A stretch of 64,000 nt of DNA from Paratinospora sagittata (lineage: Eukaryota > Streptophyta > Magnoliopsida > Ranunculales > Menispermaceae): NCBI GenBank assembly GCA_035771175.1, contig CM069600.1, positions 6,595,729-6,659,728 of the forward strand. The letters are read 5' to 3'. Below the pieces are notes generated by a model. The model did no database searches. It had not been told where the DNA came from and saw only the letters and a program-made list of their open reading frames with translations. Every line of letters starts with the position of its first letter. Position 1 is the first letter of the stretch. Below are positions 46,001-58,239 of the stretch, piece by piece. The translations under genes were made by a program, and so were the position numbers.

Positions 46001-46675
46001 CTCTAGAAAAATAGAAAATGCACTCTGAGTTGTGAGCACAAGTAACATGGTCACAACTTCTCACTGTTAAAACATCTTCTAAAACCTGTAAATAAACTTA
46101 TTAAATACTTTTTCCCAGCCAAAAAAGAAACTATTATTGATCTCTTCAGGGCTTATTAAGCTTCCATCATTATGATTAAAACAGAAAAGGTGATGAATCT
46201 TGAGCCCCTCATACTGTTCAAAACCTTAGCTCTTGGAATTAACTGAAGAAGGAGACCTTTTCATTTTCTTTATGAGTTGAATCAGATATTGCCTGCTTTT
46301 CAAGGATAATAATATATAAGTAATGCCTCTGTTTTGGTCATAGGTGAGTTGGAACTACCCTTCATGGCCATTCTTCTTGTGATAGTGGCTCCGTACCAAG
46401 TAATGAACGTAAGGTAAGCATACTTGTAAAAATAATGCAACATATGTAGATAAGTGATTTTTTTTTTTTTTTTGAAACCTATCTTATCATTCTTGTGTAG
46501 AGGAACACAAGCTGGTGCAATCATTTCTTTGGTGATATCCGTATATTTGGCTTTCCAACATTTCTCTCGGTTTGGAAGTTTGCAGAGAGCATTTGACCAA
46601 GGATCTGTTATTGCCTCCTTAGCCATTATCTGCATTACTGCTGCTACTGCTGCATCGGGATTTTTGTTGATCTGA
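40009..46675 (+). CDS. COR413IM1: Cold-regulated 413 inner-membrane plastid protein (COR413IM-like), five exons
   Basis: Exons: 40,009-40,253; 43,685-43,780; 43,860-43,924; 46,344-46,413; 46,501-46,675, all with GT-AG borders and consistent phases (651 coding bases, 216 residues). The first ~60 residues are Ser/Arg/Leu-rich without acidic residues, as in a chloroplast transit peptide. The mature part has several hydrophobic segments with family signatures: FFLVPLFALQAPTS, ELELPFMAILLVIVAPYQ, ISVYLAFQHFSR and AFDQGSVIASLAIIC. Known COR413IM proteins sit in the plastid inner envelope and support freezing tolerance. Intron 1 (3.4 kb) contains an antisense LINE; intron 3 is 2.4 kb. Two copies of the promoter block lie upstream. 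The symbol is by homology; COR413IM2 is equally possible. Confidence 0.9.
41005..42970 (-). mobile_element. 5'-truncated LINE in COR413IM intron 1, with 14 bp target duplication
   Basis: The insertion spans 41,019-42,956 and is flanked by TTGACGTAATTGTT at 41,005-41,018 and 42,957-42,970. The poly(T) at 41,019-41,038 is the poly(A) tail of a minus-strand copy. Only the 3' half of ORF2 remains, so it is a typical 5'-truncated L1-type insertion. It lies antisense to the host gene, whose splice sites are not touched. Confidence 0.9.
41169..42946 (-). pseudogene. LINE ORF2 fragment (reverse transcriptase C-terminus plus zf-RVT)
   Basis: On the minus strand the order is: RQGDPLSPFLFTLVGDAL (reverse transcriptase), then in another frame QYAADVLFLL where the catalytic YADD box is expected, then KCQLAGINV, SFLWKG and a zf-RVT domain with FRFWEDKWL, CIMCLHDEENAEHLF and WSLWLERNQRIL. 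The frame changes several times (about 42,790, 42,400 and 41,600), and the active-site box is altered (AAD). It is dead. Known role of the intact protein: target-primed reverse transcription. Confidence 0.85.
44893..44976. repeat. Degenerate ~27 bp tandem repeat in COR413IM intron 3
   Basis: The unit 'atacatgaatcatgagtaaat' with a short spacer occurs three times with substitutions (atacattaattatgagtaaat, atacatgaatcatgagtaaat, atacatgaattatgcttaaat). It is intronic. Confidence 0.6.
45769..45820 (-). mobile_element. Possible LINE 3' tail fragment in COR413IM intron 3
   Basis: A T tract followed by 'cgagagaaaacaaaa' and 'tattaataagg' resembles the 3' end of the LINE at 41,019 (T tract, 'gagaggaaacaaaa', 'tattaataaaaag'). 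It is very short; a chance AT-rich match cannot be excluded. Confidence 0.3.
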
Positions 46676-48222
46676 TCTTTTGTCTGATCTGACGTTATGT
46701 GAACCAACAATCATGTCCAAAAGTTTTAGTAGAGGTGTAAGAAAATGTCATCTTTGTAATATTTGTTTATCTTTCTTTTATTGTGTATGTATGTTCTTAA
46801 TAAGTAACCTACTGCATGGTAAAATATGTAGATTGTGGTGCTTCAATAAGATATCCCAACCATAGTAAAGATCACGTGTTGGGCTTTTGGTGTGACTATT
46901 TTCTATCATACTTTTTACTGCTAATGATATTTATAACTTCATTTTTTTACCATACCAGTATATGAAGTAGTCTTATCTTTGAAGATGTCATCGATCAAGT
47001 TGAGGTCATGGATTCAAATTCCACCACTTACCCATTAGAATTTAGGTAAGTTGGTCATTCTAATTAATTTAAAAGTCGAAACTCACTCTGGTTGTTGACT
47101 GTTAAATTAGAAGCCCAAGATTACAGACTTTTATATCTGACAAGTATGGAAATGAATACTTGAACTGTAAAGATGTTAGAACTGTAACTCTCGCATGTAA
47201 TCATTCGAGAACCATGGCGCTACTTCTCCTGTCACCAGCTTTAACAATCCAAAGGGTGGATTTACAAGCATATTTTCAAGTCTTTGTGTTGAGGTATATT
47301 TGAAACAATATCATGCATCATAGTTTGTGAATCTTTTATGAACTGTATCCATCCAGCTTGCTGTCTTAAAACGTTTAGTGGACAATAGGAGGAAGATGGG
47401 AGGATTTTAAATTGTCAGAGTCTCATTCTTTCAGAATACAAGACAGCTTCTTGGCATGATCTGTTGATATTTGGTATGTCTGATGAGAGGCAGAGCAGAG
47501 CCATACTAATCTATATTGTGATGTCAAGCTTTTATTTGTTAATATGATTCTAAATTTCTAATCATCTGAGAATATTGCTCCTGCTTTGGCGGAAACTTAC
47601 CTTCATACTATGATCGACAGAGCTGGAAGATGGGCTTTCTACCAGATTACCATTAATTCTGTTAATTTCCAGGTAACTTAAACAGCTGAAGGAGTGTGGA
47701 GAGGCAACAAATTATCCAGCATAGCTCAGTCGAGCCTGTGGAGAATCATTCATTGCCCCATAATCGAAATCAAAGGGATGAGGCTAGAGTTGGATCTATA
47801 GCGAAGCAGATTGGATATATCAGGTAATTTTCTGTTGCACAATGCCACAAACTTTCAATTGTTCTGTATTTCTGTACCGAGACTGTTCAAAGAGTCCTTA
47901 TTTTCTACAGAAGCACCTGTTCTAGAGATAAATGAACTATTGAGTGAATCTTATTCTTTTATGACTACAAAGAACAGGCTAACTATTTAATGGTCTACCT
48001 ATAGAAGAGCCCAAATTACATTAATGCTTTCCTGCTCTTAATTTTTGGGTTCTTCATCTATCTAAAGCTTTTCCAAGATCATGTTCTATAATGACTTCAC
48101 TAAGAGCCCTGTCTTGAAAATGTCTTCTTTTGCCACACTCCAGGCGCTTTCTTTATAATACTAGGTCACATGTAGAAGTATTGCTCATTGATCCCTGCAA
48201 AGTACCGTCTATTTTCGAGGAA
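46676..48222. other. Region between COR413IM and the X8 gene (convergent 3' flanks)
   Basis: It contains the 3' UTR of COR413IM and, on the other strand, that of the X8 gene. A 'ggattcaaattcc' box-B-like word at about 47,011 suggests an old SINE. No coding exon is convincing; a frame at 47,690-47,810 has no recognised domain. Confidence 0.5.
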
Positions 48223-50255
48223 TTAGAGATTTACTGCAAGTAACACGAGAGCAGATGGCAAAGTGAAGAGAGAGAAGCTGTATGACATGGATGCTCCTGA
48301 GAAAGTTGGTCCAGATCCAGGAGTAGGTTCTGATCCATAAATACTTGGCCCAGTTGGCCCACCTGGCGCAGTTAGCCCACCTGGTGCAGTCAGACCGCCT
48401 GGCCCAGTTGGATTAGTTGTGTTTGGTGTGGTTGAACTTGCGCTGCAATCAGAAACACTAATCAGATACTATTATCGATAATCAGGCAGGCAAGGGGAGC
48501 TCGAATTGGAGTAAAAATCTTACCTGGATGCTGGGTACTTGCACGATCCAGTACCTGCAGGATGCCATAGAGTAAAACAAGAATTAAAAAGCATGTGTAA
48601 GACCTCTATCTTAACATCCATATGCATGCATTGATGGAAGCAGGAAACCCAACTTCAGAGAGTATGGGCCCCATTTGGTACAGTTTTTGAAAAAGCTGGT
48701 CTTGCTTGAGATTAGTCGGGTGAAGCCCAGATATCCTTGGTACATAAAAAAAATGCAGGTCCTACTCTGCTTCTCCAAAAAACAGAAAAAACTGTTCTGC
48801 CACAATTTGGTCTAAAAGTGGATGTTGCCAAATTCCATAAAAAACTACTTTGGGTCTTAAAAGCACGTTGCAAATTCTTAACCAAATAGCTTATGAAGGT
48901 GTGATTGCAAGAACATGAAAAATGAATCGAAACTGACAGTTATTATGTGGGAATATCTTACTTGGATCAGTGGTCGTAGTCATGGCTGCCCCTCCAAAAT
49001 TGCAGCTAGTTGGAGCTGGATTCTTTTGGTAGTAAGAATTGAATGCGTAGGATGCGTGATCTTTTACTGTGTTTGGGTTGTAGCAACTTCCACCCTGCTG
49101 AATTGCCGAGCAATCTGCACCTCCATACCCGCAAGCATAATCAAGAGCGACTTGCAAAGCTGTTTGTGATGCAGACGGTTTAACAACGCACCAGGTGCCA
49201 CCAGATGATCCAGCAGCAGGGGGTTGAATGGCTGGTGGAACTGGGTTTGTATTTGTTGGCCCTGTTGGAGGAGGATTCATAACAGGCGTGGTAGTTGTGT
49301 CCGGAGTGGTGGGTGTATTATCTGTTGGAGGAGATTGATATGGATTTGTGTACGGAGTGGTGGGTGCATTATCTGTTGGAGGAGGTTGATATGGATTCAC
49401 AACTGGTGTGGTTGTGGTTGGATTTGTTGGATTTATGATGGGAACGTCTCGGATGGTTGTGCTCAAGGGTTTTGATTTATCACTCAATAGCATTCGATCA
49501 CGAGTACTTGCTGATAAAGGTATCTCTTTTTCTTTTTCTTCACAATTGAATTCTTTGGTGTCAATTGCTTCAATCAATGGCCTGTCTCCAGAGCTTAATC
49601 CTGTTCATAAATTGAAGAACTTTAGCGTACAAGTCATGGGATGAGATGATGAGATGAAACTTATCATGAAAATGCTCATTAGGATTCAAACCAATGTTAT
49701 ATAACTTAGAACCCTCAGAATATCCCAAAAAAGTAAGAAAAGAAAACTGAAAGCCAATCAACTAGAAAAAAAATGGGAAGGAAGAAAATAAAAATAAAAA
49801 AAACGAAATTTACTTCAGATGCTTTAGACAGGATCATATCATCAGAATCCTAAAGATAATCAAATGCCCATTGTCATGAAAAAACATTTAAACCGAAACT
49901 ATAGATGTAAGAGAACATCCATTTGAGAAGCTCTTGAACCTGCATTGATTAGGCCCAAAACACAGTAGAAATGATGGGGTGAGATGAAAATATGAACTTA
50001 TGATGAAAATGTTCAATAGGATTCAAATCAATGTCATAACTTAGAAGCTTCAAATCATTAAAAAAAAAAAAAATCTACTTCAGATGTTTTGCATTGGACC
50101 TAAGATTATATCATCAGAAACCAAGAGAAAATCAAATACCCATTATCATAGAGAAAACATTGAAACCCAAGAACATCCATTAGAGAAGATGCTGTACCTG
50201 GATTGATTAGGCCCAAGAGGAGGAAGATTAAGAACTTGAAAACCTTTGTACCCAT
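48223..50255 (-). CDS. X8-domain GPI-anchored protein (plasmodesmata callose-binding type), four exons
   Basis: Minus-strand exons: 50,255-50,198; 49,600-48,962; 48,554-48,524; 48,442-48,223, with GT-AG borders and matching phases (948 bases, 315 residues). Residues 1-20 ([20 protein letters not shown]) form a signal peptide. Residues about 70-150 are a Pro/Thr-rich linker with near repeats such as [15 protein letters not shown]. The X8 (CBM43) domain covers about 155-238 with six cysteines (157, 176, 183, 192, 219, 237), starting GGTWCVVKP. The tail has a PGGLTA repeat and ends with a hydrophobic stretch ([15 protein letters not shown]) after a small-residue region, a GPI signal. X8 domains bind callose (1,3-beta-glucan), and PDCB relatives act at plasmodesmal necks. 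The 31-base micro-exon encodes the last X8 cysteine. The exact subfamily is not certain. Confidence 0.9.
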
Positions 50256-50410
50256 TTTCTCAAACTTCAACTGCTCTCGTTTTCCTCTTGTTTGATTGAG
50301 AAAAAAAATAAAAAATAGAATTAGTGGTGGCAAGAACTGACAAGGGAAGAGAGAAGAAGTAATATGTAAAATGGAATGTTACATTGGTGGTCCCTTCCTC
50401 ATTAAGTATG

Positions 50411-50418
50411 TATATAGG
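50411..50418 (-). promoter_or_regulatory. TATA box of the X8 gene
   Basis: On the minus strand 'cctatata' lies about 160 bp before the ATG, leaving a plausible leader that is purine- and pyrimidine-tract rich. The call is by motif and position only. Confidence 0.45.
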
Positions 50419-50699
50419 CTGAAGAATCGGATCTTTCTTGGGATGTACATTGAGAGAAGAGAGAGAGAGGAGAGGGAATAAAAGAAAACTTGAGAAAGGA
50501 GGCATGGGAGATGGAAGTTTCACGCAAGACCAGGTGGTGTAAAGGAAAGAGAAAATAAATAAATAAATAAAAGTTGTTTGGAAGAAAAAAGAGATGAAGA
50601 AAGGCATTGTTTGGGATTGAAGTCTGGTGTTGTAGGCTCTGCAAAAAATAAATAATAACAATGAAGGAGAATGTGATTGATGCTAACATAGGATCTCAG

Positions 50700-53400
50700 T
50701 AAAAAGCCTACTAAGTTAGCTGCATGGCGACTTGAGTGTTAATACCACATTACTTACTGAGGAGTGTCAGATTGGGTAATTCTTAAAAAAGTAGAAAATA
50801 GGGTCTCTCAACAATCTTGAAAAATACAATTCTTAAATATCTGTATTATATTAAAAAGTGACCCTGTATTGTGATACTTCTTTCGGCCAGGAAATAAAAA
50901 AAAAAAAAAAACCTTCTCAAGAATAAATTACAGAAAAGCTACACCTTAAATCATGGAGTCTGTTGATTACACCTCAAGGGTGGTGATTTGGCAAAAAAAA
51001 AAAATAGATGTCCTGGCCATGTATGCATCAACGTGGCGTATATGTGGCCGAAACTTTCCTACTTTTGGAAATAGTTTTGCAAGTTTCCTAAGGTTATTGA
51101 AAATTTACTTTATTCATGAAAATTGCATTTCTATTACAGAAGTGTGTAGTAGAGTAATTAATAGAATTTTATAAGCAACTCCAATCCAGATAAAATTGCA
51201 CCTCTATTTTCCTTTTTATAGGTACTTAAAACTATGAAAGAAGTTAATATATTACTCTGAAGAAAATATGATAAAAATCTTACGTCAAAACCAAAGGTAT
51301 AAGCTTTGTTCTATTTGCATCTGGAAAGCTGAAGGAGAATACTCTAAAGCTAGGTGGGCCAATGTGGTCACTTACATCTCCACCCCTAATTTCTTATCTT
51401 GCATTACATGAACTACTGCCAAGTTTCAGAAAAGGGGGTATTTCTTCTTTTACCTTTATGTTTAATGATATTCATTCAAGCAATATGCTGTTTGTTTAAT
51501 CAACTAAAGCAATGGTTCTTTTCCCCTTTTTAAGATTGAGATTATATAATGTTCCCAATGTGTATGTGTCCTAGGTTTTTTTGGGGGGGATTTTGATGAA
51601 GTAAAATGGTGGGAAAGTAAAATGTTGGATTTGGGTGTGGATCCTTAGGCAGTAAAGCCTCCCTGTTGAGGCATCTTTAGTTTTGTTTATCTCCCCCCTT
51701 TTTTTTTTTTTTTTTTTTTAATATGTAGGGATGCTATATTCAAATAGGAAGTCTTCTAGATCAAATGTGACACTCAATGTAAGAGCTTTAGTCTTCTAGG
51801 TCTGAATTTCAGATGCAATATGAACTAACAATCCACAATTTATTTATTATTATTTTTGGGTTGTTTGGTGTTAGCAAAATTTTCTTTATTTTCTACTTCA
51901 TCTTCTTTTTTTTGGTTTTTCAGCTTAAGGAGAAATTGAATTAGTTAGAAGTTTGAAAAGAAGTTGGGAAATTATTGGGGCCAAATGAGCTTTGTTCTCT
52001 TTTTGGGTTATTGTTGGTAAATAAATTTCAATTTTAGCAAAAAGAAAATAAAAGTTTATATAAACATCAATAATCTTGTGTATTTTTTTTTATACAACCC
52101 CACCCTCATCTCTATTTTTATGTAGCTTTATCCATTTTAATCATAATAAAAATATACATATTTTTAATATCAATTTCATTTGTGTATATAAATAACATCC
52201 ATGTTATCTCTATTATTGGTTGTTCAATGTTTTGTTTTAAGGGTTTTTATTGGAGCCAAATGAGCTTTGTTCTCTTTTTAATGGAAACGTGTATTATATC
52301 TAACTTCTCGTAGTATCAATAAAATAGTATTCTGTTTCCTATATATTAAAAAAAAAATGTATCAATTATTATACAAGCTCGAAACAAAAAATATAATTAT
52401 ATAAATACTTTGTAAATTCAATATATAGAAAGAGATTGAAATTTAATTATTCATACTATCAAATTAATTTAATGACTAAATCATACTATAATTATATAGA
52501 TAATTGAATGATGATGTGGATGCCCAAATTTTAAAATGACTCAAGAGGCCGAACACTAGTGGTTGTGTAAATTTAAGACTAAGCATGTCTTGACACTCTT
52601 TAGATTTGATGAAATCACCAATCATATTTTACCAAAGTTTGTATGGTTCATTAAGTTAAGATGTGTTTTTCAATGCAATTGGTATCTCTTAGAAAATACC
52701 TTAAAACAATTTAAAAATTAATTAATTAATTAATGCTAATAAAAAATTATCTGAAAAATGATGACAAACGACACCTACAATGGTTCGGCAATGATTGCCA
52801 GCATATGGGTACTAGATGATGGAAATGGACCCTAAACCAAAATCTAGAATTGTCAGCCTAGAGCAAATTAAACTAAAGTTCTACAAATTAACAAGAGAAG
52901 ATTAGGTTTGATTGTGCTCGACAACCATAATTGCTGTCGTCAGCCTACTATATATCGACTTGAAGTTGGTAGTTTCTTTGAGAAAAAGATATAGTTGTTT
53001 GTATAACTAGTTCCATCACGTTAATAGTTAGTTATACTAGTTCCATCACGTTAATAGTTAGTTATATAACTATCTCCATCACCAGTACAGTACTCTCGAA
53101 GAGGTATGAGGCCCTTTTTTTATCCATTAATGAGGCAATGGCATGAGTTGGTAGGGTTAAAATTTTGGTGTGAGAGAAAATTGATGTATTACTGCATTTT
53201 TGTTGTGTTATATTGCTGTATAATTTTTTATATTCTTTTGTTATATTGCTCCTTATGAGTTGATATCCTTTCTAGATGGGATCCTCTGTTTTTGTGCTTG
53301 ATAGGCATGGTTTTTTTTTTTTTGAAACCTTGATTGGCATGGTTGGACTAATGTTTAAAAAAAAAAAAAAAAAATCATAAGTTCAATGATTTTAATATTG
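50700..53400. other. AT-rich intergenic region
   Basis: No gene is recognised. A ~24 bp direct repeat 'ccaaatgagctttgttctct' occurs at 51,981 and 52,256. Long T tracts occur at 51,697-51,719 and elsewhere. Confidence 0.6.
53006..53065 (+). repeat. 30 bp perfect tandem repeat, two copies
   Basis: The unit beginning 'actagttccatcacgttaat' and ending 'agttagttat' occurs at 53,006-53,035 and 53,036-53,065, and is followed by a partial third copy. Confidence 0.9.
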
Positions 53401-53439
53401 TCACTTTAAAGAATTGTAAAAGCTAAACAATGAAAAAAT

Positions 53440-53856
53440 AGGAGGTGATGCAAACGGCTTCATGGGCGATATTGTGGATGTTATGCTCAGAGCGCAATAA
53501 TCCCATTTTCAATGGCATAGCTAGGAATGTTGATTCCCTTTGGACCAATATCATTTTTCTGGCTAGTTCTTGAATAGTGGCCTTTAATTTAAATGGAGAT
53601 TTCTCCATTAATGATTGGGTAAGAAGCGAGAAAACTGTTTAACTTAAGAGGTGTCTTGTTTAGTTGTTTTCTCTTGTTTGGATTGGTGGTACTGGTTGTG
53701 TTGTTTTGTGTGTAGGTTCTCATGTAGCAGTGTTTTTTTTGTACTTTTGTTAGAGAGCACCTCTGGTACTCTTCTGTTTTTGTAACTCATTTGTGATTAA
53801 TACACTTGTTTGTTTGTTTACTCTCGCAAAAAAAAAAAAAAAAAAAAAAAAAAAAT
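53440..53856 (+). mobile_element. LINE 3' end with poly(A) tail
   Basis: The start encodes TASWAILWMLCSERNNPIF, which fits the end of a LINE ORF2 (zf-RVT region; compare WSLWLERNQRIL at 41,300). This is followed by about 280 bp of 3' UTR and an A run at 53,828-53,856. A possible target duplication is 'aaaaaataggagg' (before) versus 'aaaaaaaggagg' (after), with a mismatch. Strongly 5'-truncated. Confidence 0.6.
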
Positions 53857-54578
53857 TAAAAAAAGGAGGAATTTATACATCTCCTTGGGGAATCTTCATG
53901 TCCAATCTTCTATAATTTTGGAAGAATCATGGGTAGAAAAATGTTTGTTAAATCATATAAAAATCTTTGTTTTCATCCATAAATTTTTATTGTATTTTAT
54001 TTTTGCTAATATGTAGACGTTCGAGTTACTTTCATTCAACAGAAGATATAAAAAAGAAAAATAAATAGATAAATAACAGACGTTGTCAAAGAATTCAATT
54101 TACCTTCTACTTTGGCATTGAGCCAAAGATGGGAAACTTGATACGTTGTCACTTTTCGGATAAGAACAATGCCCATGTCACGATGTTTATATGTTTAACC
54201 CGAAATGGGTAAGAACATAGGTTTGACCCCATACCAGGCAGGGCATATTACGCCTGTGTAACCCATTTCAGGATGTTTATTAAGCATAGTTCTCTTTGAC
54301 CTGGAAAAATAGAATAGAATGAAAGTATTCATACAAGCACAATCAAAGCATTGTTTAATAAAGAATGGTCCATTCATACCACAAAAAGAATCTAGGCATC
54401 CATATGAAGCTGAAAATGGACCTTTTTTTTTTTTTTTTTTTTTTTTTCTTGTGTTGCATCATCTTGACCTTCTCTGAGCTGAAGCAGTGAAGCTAGGAAT
54501 GGGATTGACCTGAAAATGGTGCAATTAAAAGTCCTTTGGTGACGCAAATCGTTGAATTATGATACTAATGTAATCAAC

Positions 54579-55508
54579 ATTCTATGAGGTGGCAAATAAT
54601 TGAGTACGGATGGGTACGGGTACGGACAGTGTCTCGTACTAACGTACATAAAGCGTGTTTGTACCCGGCCCCGTTTAGGAAGCGGACAATAAATGCTCGT
54701 TTGTACCCGTATATTTTTTTTTCTTTCTTTGAAGCAAACATAAATATATTAATAACAAAACTGAACAGTAAGGTATAGTAGGTTAGATTATCAGAGGTAG
54801 TCTAACAAGCAAAAAAAACTAAGACTATCACCCTTTGCACAACAATTACAAATAAGTTTTTCAATTTCTATCCCTCATTAATTGAGTACACCTTGTTTAT
54901 TTTGTAAGCAACCAACCAAGAGTTTGCCAAAACAAGAATATCATTCCATAAAGACTCGACGCTTCTAGATACACCTTCAAAAACTCATTGGTTTCTTTCA
55001 ATCCAAATTGACCATAATGCAGCCAATGTTCCCGAACTCATCACATTCAACCCATCACCATGAAGCCATTGAGTATGTTTTAAAAATTGGGTAGCCCATT
55101 CTTGTCCGTACCCGTATGTTTTTTTAAGTATGTAGTAGTTAGTAAAGTAGTTTTCTTCGATAAAAAATTAAAATCTCATGCTAATAGTGATGAAGAACAA
55201 AGAAGTGGAAGAAAATAACAAGAAAAAAAGAATGATTTAATAAGAAATATGAGAAAAAATTTTAATTGATCTAGAGCATGAACAAATTAAAAAAGGACCA
55301 TGCAAAATATACCCCTTCTATTAAGTAAGAAACGGGCACCCGATTTTTTGAACCTATATTCGAAACCGGCTTGGTTTTCAAAATGGACAAAAAAATTTGT
55401 CCGTACCCGGCCTAATCTTTAAAAAATCTTTTTCGTATCTTTATTAAAGCGGGCTGGACAAAAACGGACAAACAAGTTCAAGCCCAATTTGCCATACCTA
55501 ATTCTATG
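54579..55508. mobile_element. Non-autonomous hAT-type element 3 with 8 bp target duplication
   Basis: The element spans 54,587-55,500 (914 bp) and is flanked by ATTCTATG (54,579-54,586 and 55,501-55,508). The ends are AGGTGGCAAAT and, inverted, TAGGTATGGCAAATTGGG, close to the ends of element 2. Sub-terminal 'gtaccc' and 'cggac' words occur on both sides. A LINE fragment is nested inside (54,713-55,107). Confidence 0.7.
54703..55117 (-). mobile_element. LINE 3' fragment nested in hAT-type element 3
   Basis: A T tract at 54,714-54,722 marks the tail of a minus-strand insertion. On the minus strand 54,990-55,020 encodes ALWSIWIERNQ, the same ORF2 end as the LINE at 41,300. GTACCCGTAT flanks it at 54,703-54,712 and 55,108-55,117 and may be the target duplication, although similar words occur in the host element itself. 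Confidence 0.6.
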
Positions 55509-58239
55509 TGAGATTTCTAAACAAAAATTGGCATTCCACGCAAGGCTTTTTTCTTTTTTCCTACTATAGTATGTAGATTGATTTACTCAGTAGAAATGAT
55601 GTAGGACAATTGTCTAGATTGTGAAGGTGTGATTGATATTAATATGTAGAAGAAGCTAAAATTATTCTTAGAATCAAGTTTTGGCAAGAACAAGAAAATA
55701 GAATATTAGTGTATTGTCCACAAAAACCAGCATTATAAAATTATTTATCTGGAAGCTACCTCATGGATGTTCTATACCTTGGACAGGAAAATAATGAACA
55801 CAGGCATAAATCAACTAAAATGTATTTTATGACTTCTAGCAACTTGGATACAAGACAGATATATGTTTTTTTTTTCTTTAAAGAAAAAAGAAACTGAAAA
55901 AAGAGGACAAACCAAAAAGGAAAAAAAAAATGATTGCAATATAACTTATAACTATTTTTAAATTGCATACCAAAAACAAAATTGTTTCTAGGAATCACCC
56001 AAGTTCAGTAAATACACAGAAGCCCGTTAACTTATAATGCAAAAGCAACAAATATGAAATTGATCATCATCGATAAATGTTTCAAGCGCAAAAAATTCAA
56101 AGTTTTAGCAACCAAGCATGCAAAAGGAATTTTATGTGGAAACCCCCTCGAATTGAAGGAAAAACTATAAGCACAAGGCCATAAATTTTCCAGTATCCGA
56201 TGAAAAGAAAATATTATGGCAAGGTAATCCAAAGATAACAGGTCTAAACTAGAACAATACCTCAAAAAACAAGACAAGGCCACTGATTCTTGACTCTGCG
56301 TATCCGGACCTACGTTACCTGGATTCGGGTATTGGTGTCGGATACTGATATATATCTAAAGGTCCGACTTGTTTATTTTCAAATTTTAAGATACGAGGAC
56401 TCGGCTATATTATATTTTGTTCTTTCTTTTTTTTTCTTCTTTTCACTCATTTATTGTTCGTTTTATTCTCTGACTTAAGTGAATTTTACTTATTAGTTAT
56501 TATTTTCTTTCATGCTTTCTTTTCTTTCCATTGGAGAATCTACATAGTAATATTTTAAACTCTAAATTGTCGGACACATCCTATACTAATGTCGTATCAT
56601 GAAGTGTCGGACACGGGTAAGCCTGGCTAAAGTAAAGAGTCCGGCTAACATAGATCTGGACCCAAAGCAAGAAACATGATATCAGTTGATAATTTCACTG
56701 CCAAACTATAGAATTCATCGGTGGCTCCAAATAAATCCCTGGAAATAGTACATAAAGCATTTCTCCATGTTTTTGTTTGTTTGAGGATGTGCAGAAGTAC
56801 CCTGCCAATTGAGAAAGTCACAAAGGCTTCTTTTTTTGCTCCCTTAGATTGACCACATTTATGTAAACATCATTAACACAAAGATCAAAATGGATCTGCC
56901 TACTCCCTGCAATCTCTTCCTTGGACCCAAAATACTTCAGTGTTACCAAACTCTTCCCAAGAAACACTTAAAAATATTATCACTCTTTCTATGCCAATTC
57001 ACCTTACCTATTGCAAGACAAAAGTCAATTCAACTCAGCAAAGTCTTTTTCCAACTACATGGGGTTGGCTATATGAATCCACTTCATATAATATCACAAA
57101 GATGAGAGTCAGGGGCATTTAATCAATCAAGCAGCGACAATTGTTCAAGCAAGCGTATGATGTCGCCATGTTGGAATTAAAAAGTTCAGGGGAAGTAAAA
57201 TGAGAAAAGAGAATAGCTTTTCTAGGCGAGCCTTCATTGAGATCTTGGGTTTGATGGGAAGATAAGCAATTGAATTCAAGTTTAAAGAACAACTTTTAAT
57301 GTATTCCAATGAGGTTTTATGGACAGTAATCAAGTACTAATGTTTTGAATGAAAAAGTAGCTGATCTTCATCATAGACTCAATGGATCAAGTCAATATTT
57401 TTATTTTTATTTTTTATTTTTTTTGAGTGGGCAATTGGTCTTCAAGTCTCAAATACCAAATTAGAGCAGGATTATATTTTCCAAAGATCAGATATGCATT
57501 TCAACAAATACTCATAAATATGCTGGTAGACAAATGTGTATAGATTGCACTTTCTAATACTAGAGGAGGTGTGTGAACTGACAAAGACAAGAAAGAAACT
57601 CGGTTTTAGTCAAGTTCCACAGATCCTGCAATCAGAACTAATGAATGATCAAGGATCCAGTTTTATATTTTCTGTCTTAAGTCTTATTCTCTTAGTAGCA
57701 GAAGCAGGTTTTCATGCTATTCATTAAAGCAGAATTTTTTCGAACTTCAAGGTGCAAACAATTGTGAGCCACTCCCAGTAAAAGTAAAGTACATACAAAA
57801 GAAATGTTAACTACCACAAAATGTGAAACTGTTGAAGGAGATAATCAGGAGAAATTACCAAAAATTCAGTATAAGGGAGAGAGTAAATATAATAATGATA
57901 TTTTATTAGTATTTTCCAATGAGCAGCATGCATAATAAACAACTTAGTCGAACATTTTCCTCTAGTTCTTCCACCAAACATTAAAGGTTAGAAAAAAGAG
58001 AACACCAATAGGGGGAAAAATCAAATTTTTACCTGGGTTTTACAGTTGAAAACTATATAGAATGCACAGCCAGGTTTCCCCTCTATTTGTTTTAGCTGGT
58101 GCCTACAAAGAAAGTTGAAAATCAACATGAATAAATTAGGGGAAAAAACGAGATAAAGAAAGTAGATCATGAGAAGTTGATTAATAAGAGAAGACAAATT
58201 GATGATGGTACAAAGTGCAAACCTTCAAGCATAGCAATA
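55509..58239. other. Intergenic region with dispersed repeats
   Basis: No gene is recognised. 56,285-56,650 holds related blocks 'ggtgtcggata' and 'gtgtcggacacgggta' at its two ends. Around 57,035-57,085 'tttttccaactacatggggttggctatatgaatcc' is split over a motif I associate with common plant short interspersed repeats; this is from memory and unverified. Confidence 0.5.
57005..57110 (+). repeat. Possible plant SINE fragment
   Basis: It contains 'aactacatggggttggcta' followed by 'tgaatcca', a word I associate with widespread plant SINE-like repeats. Ends and boxes are not seen. Confidence 0.3.
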
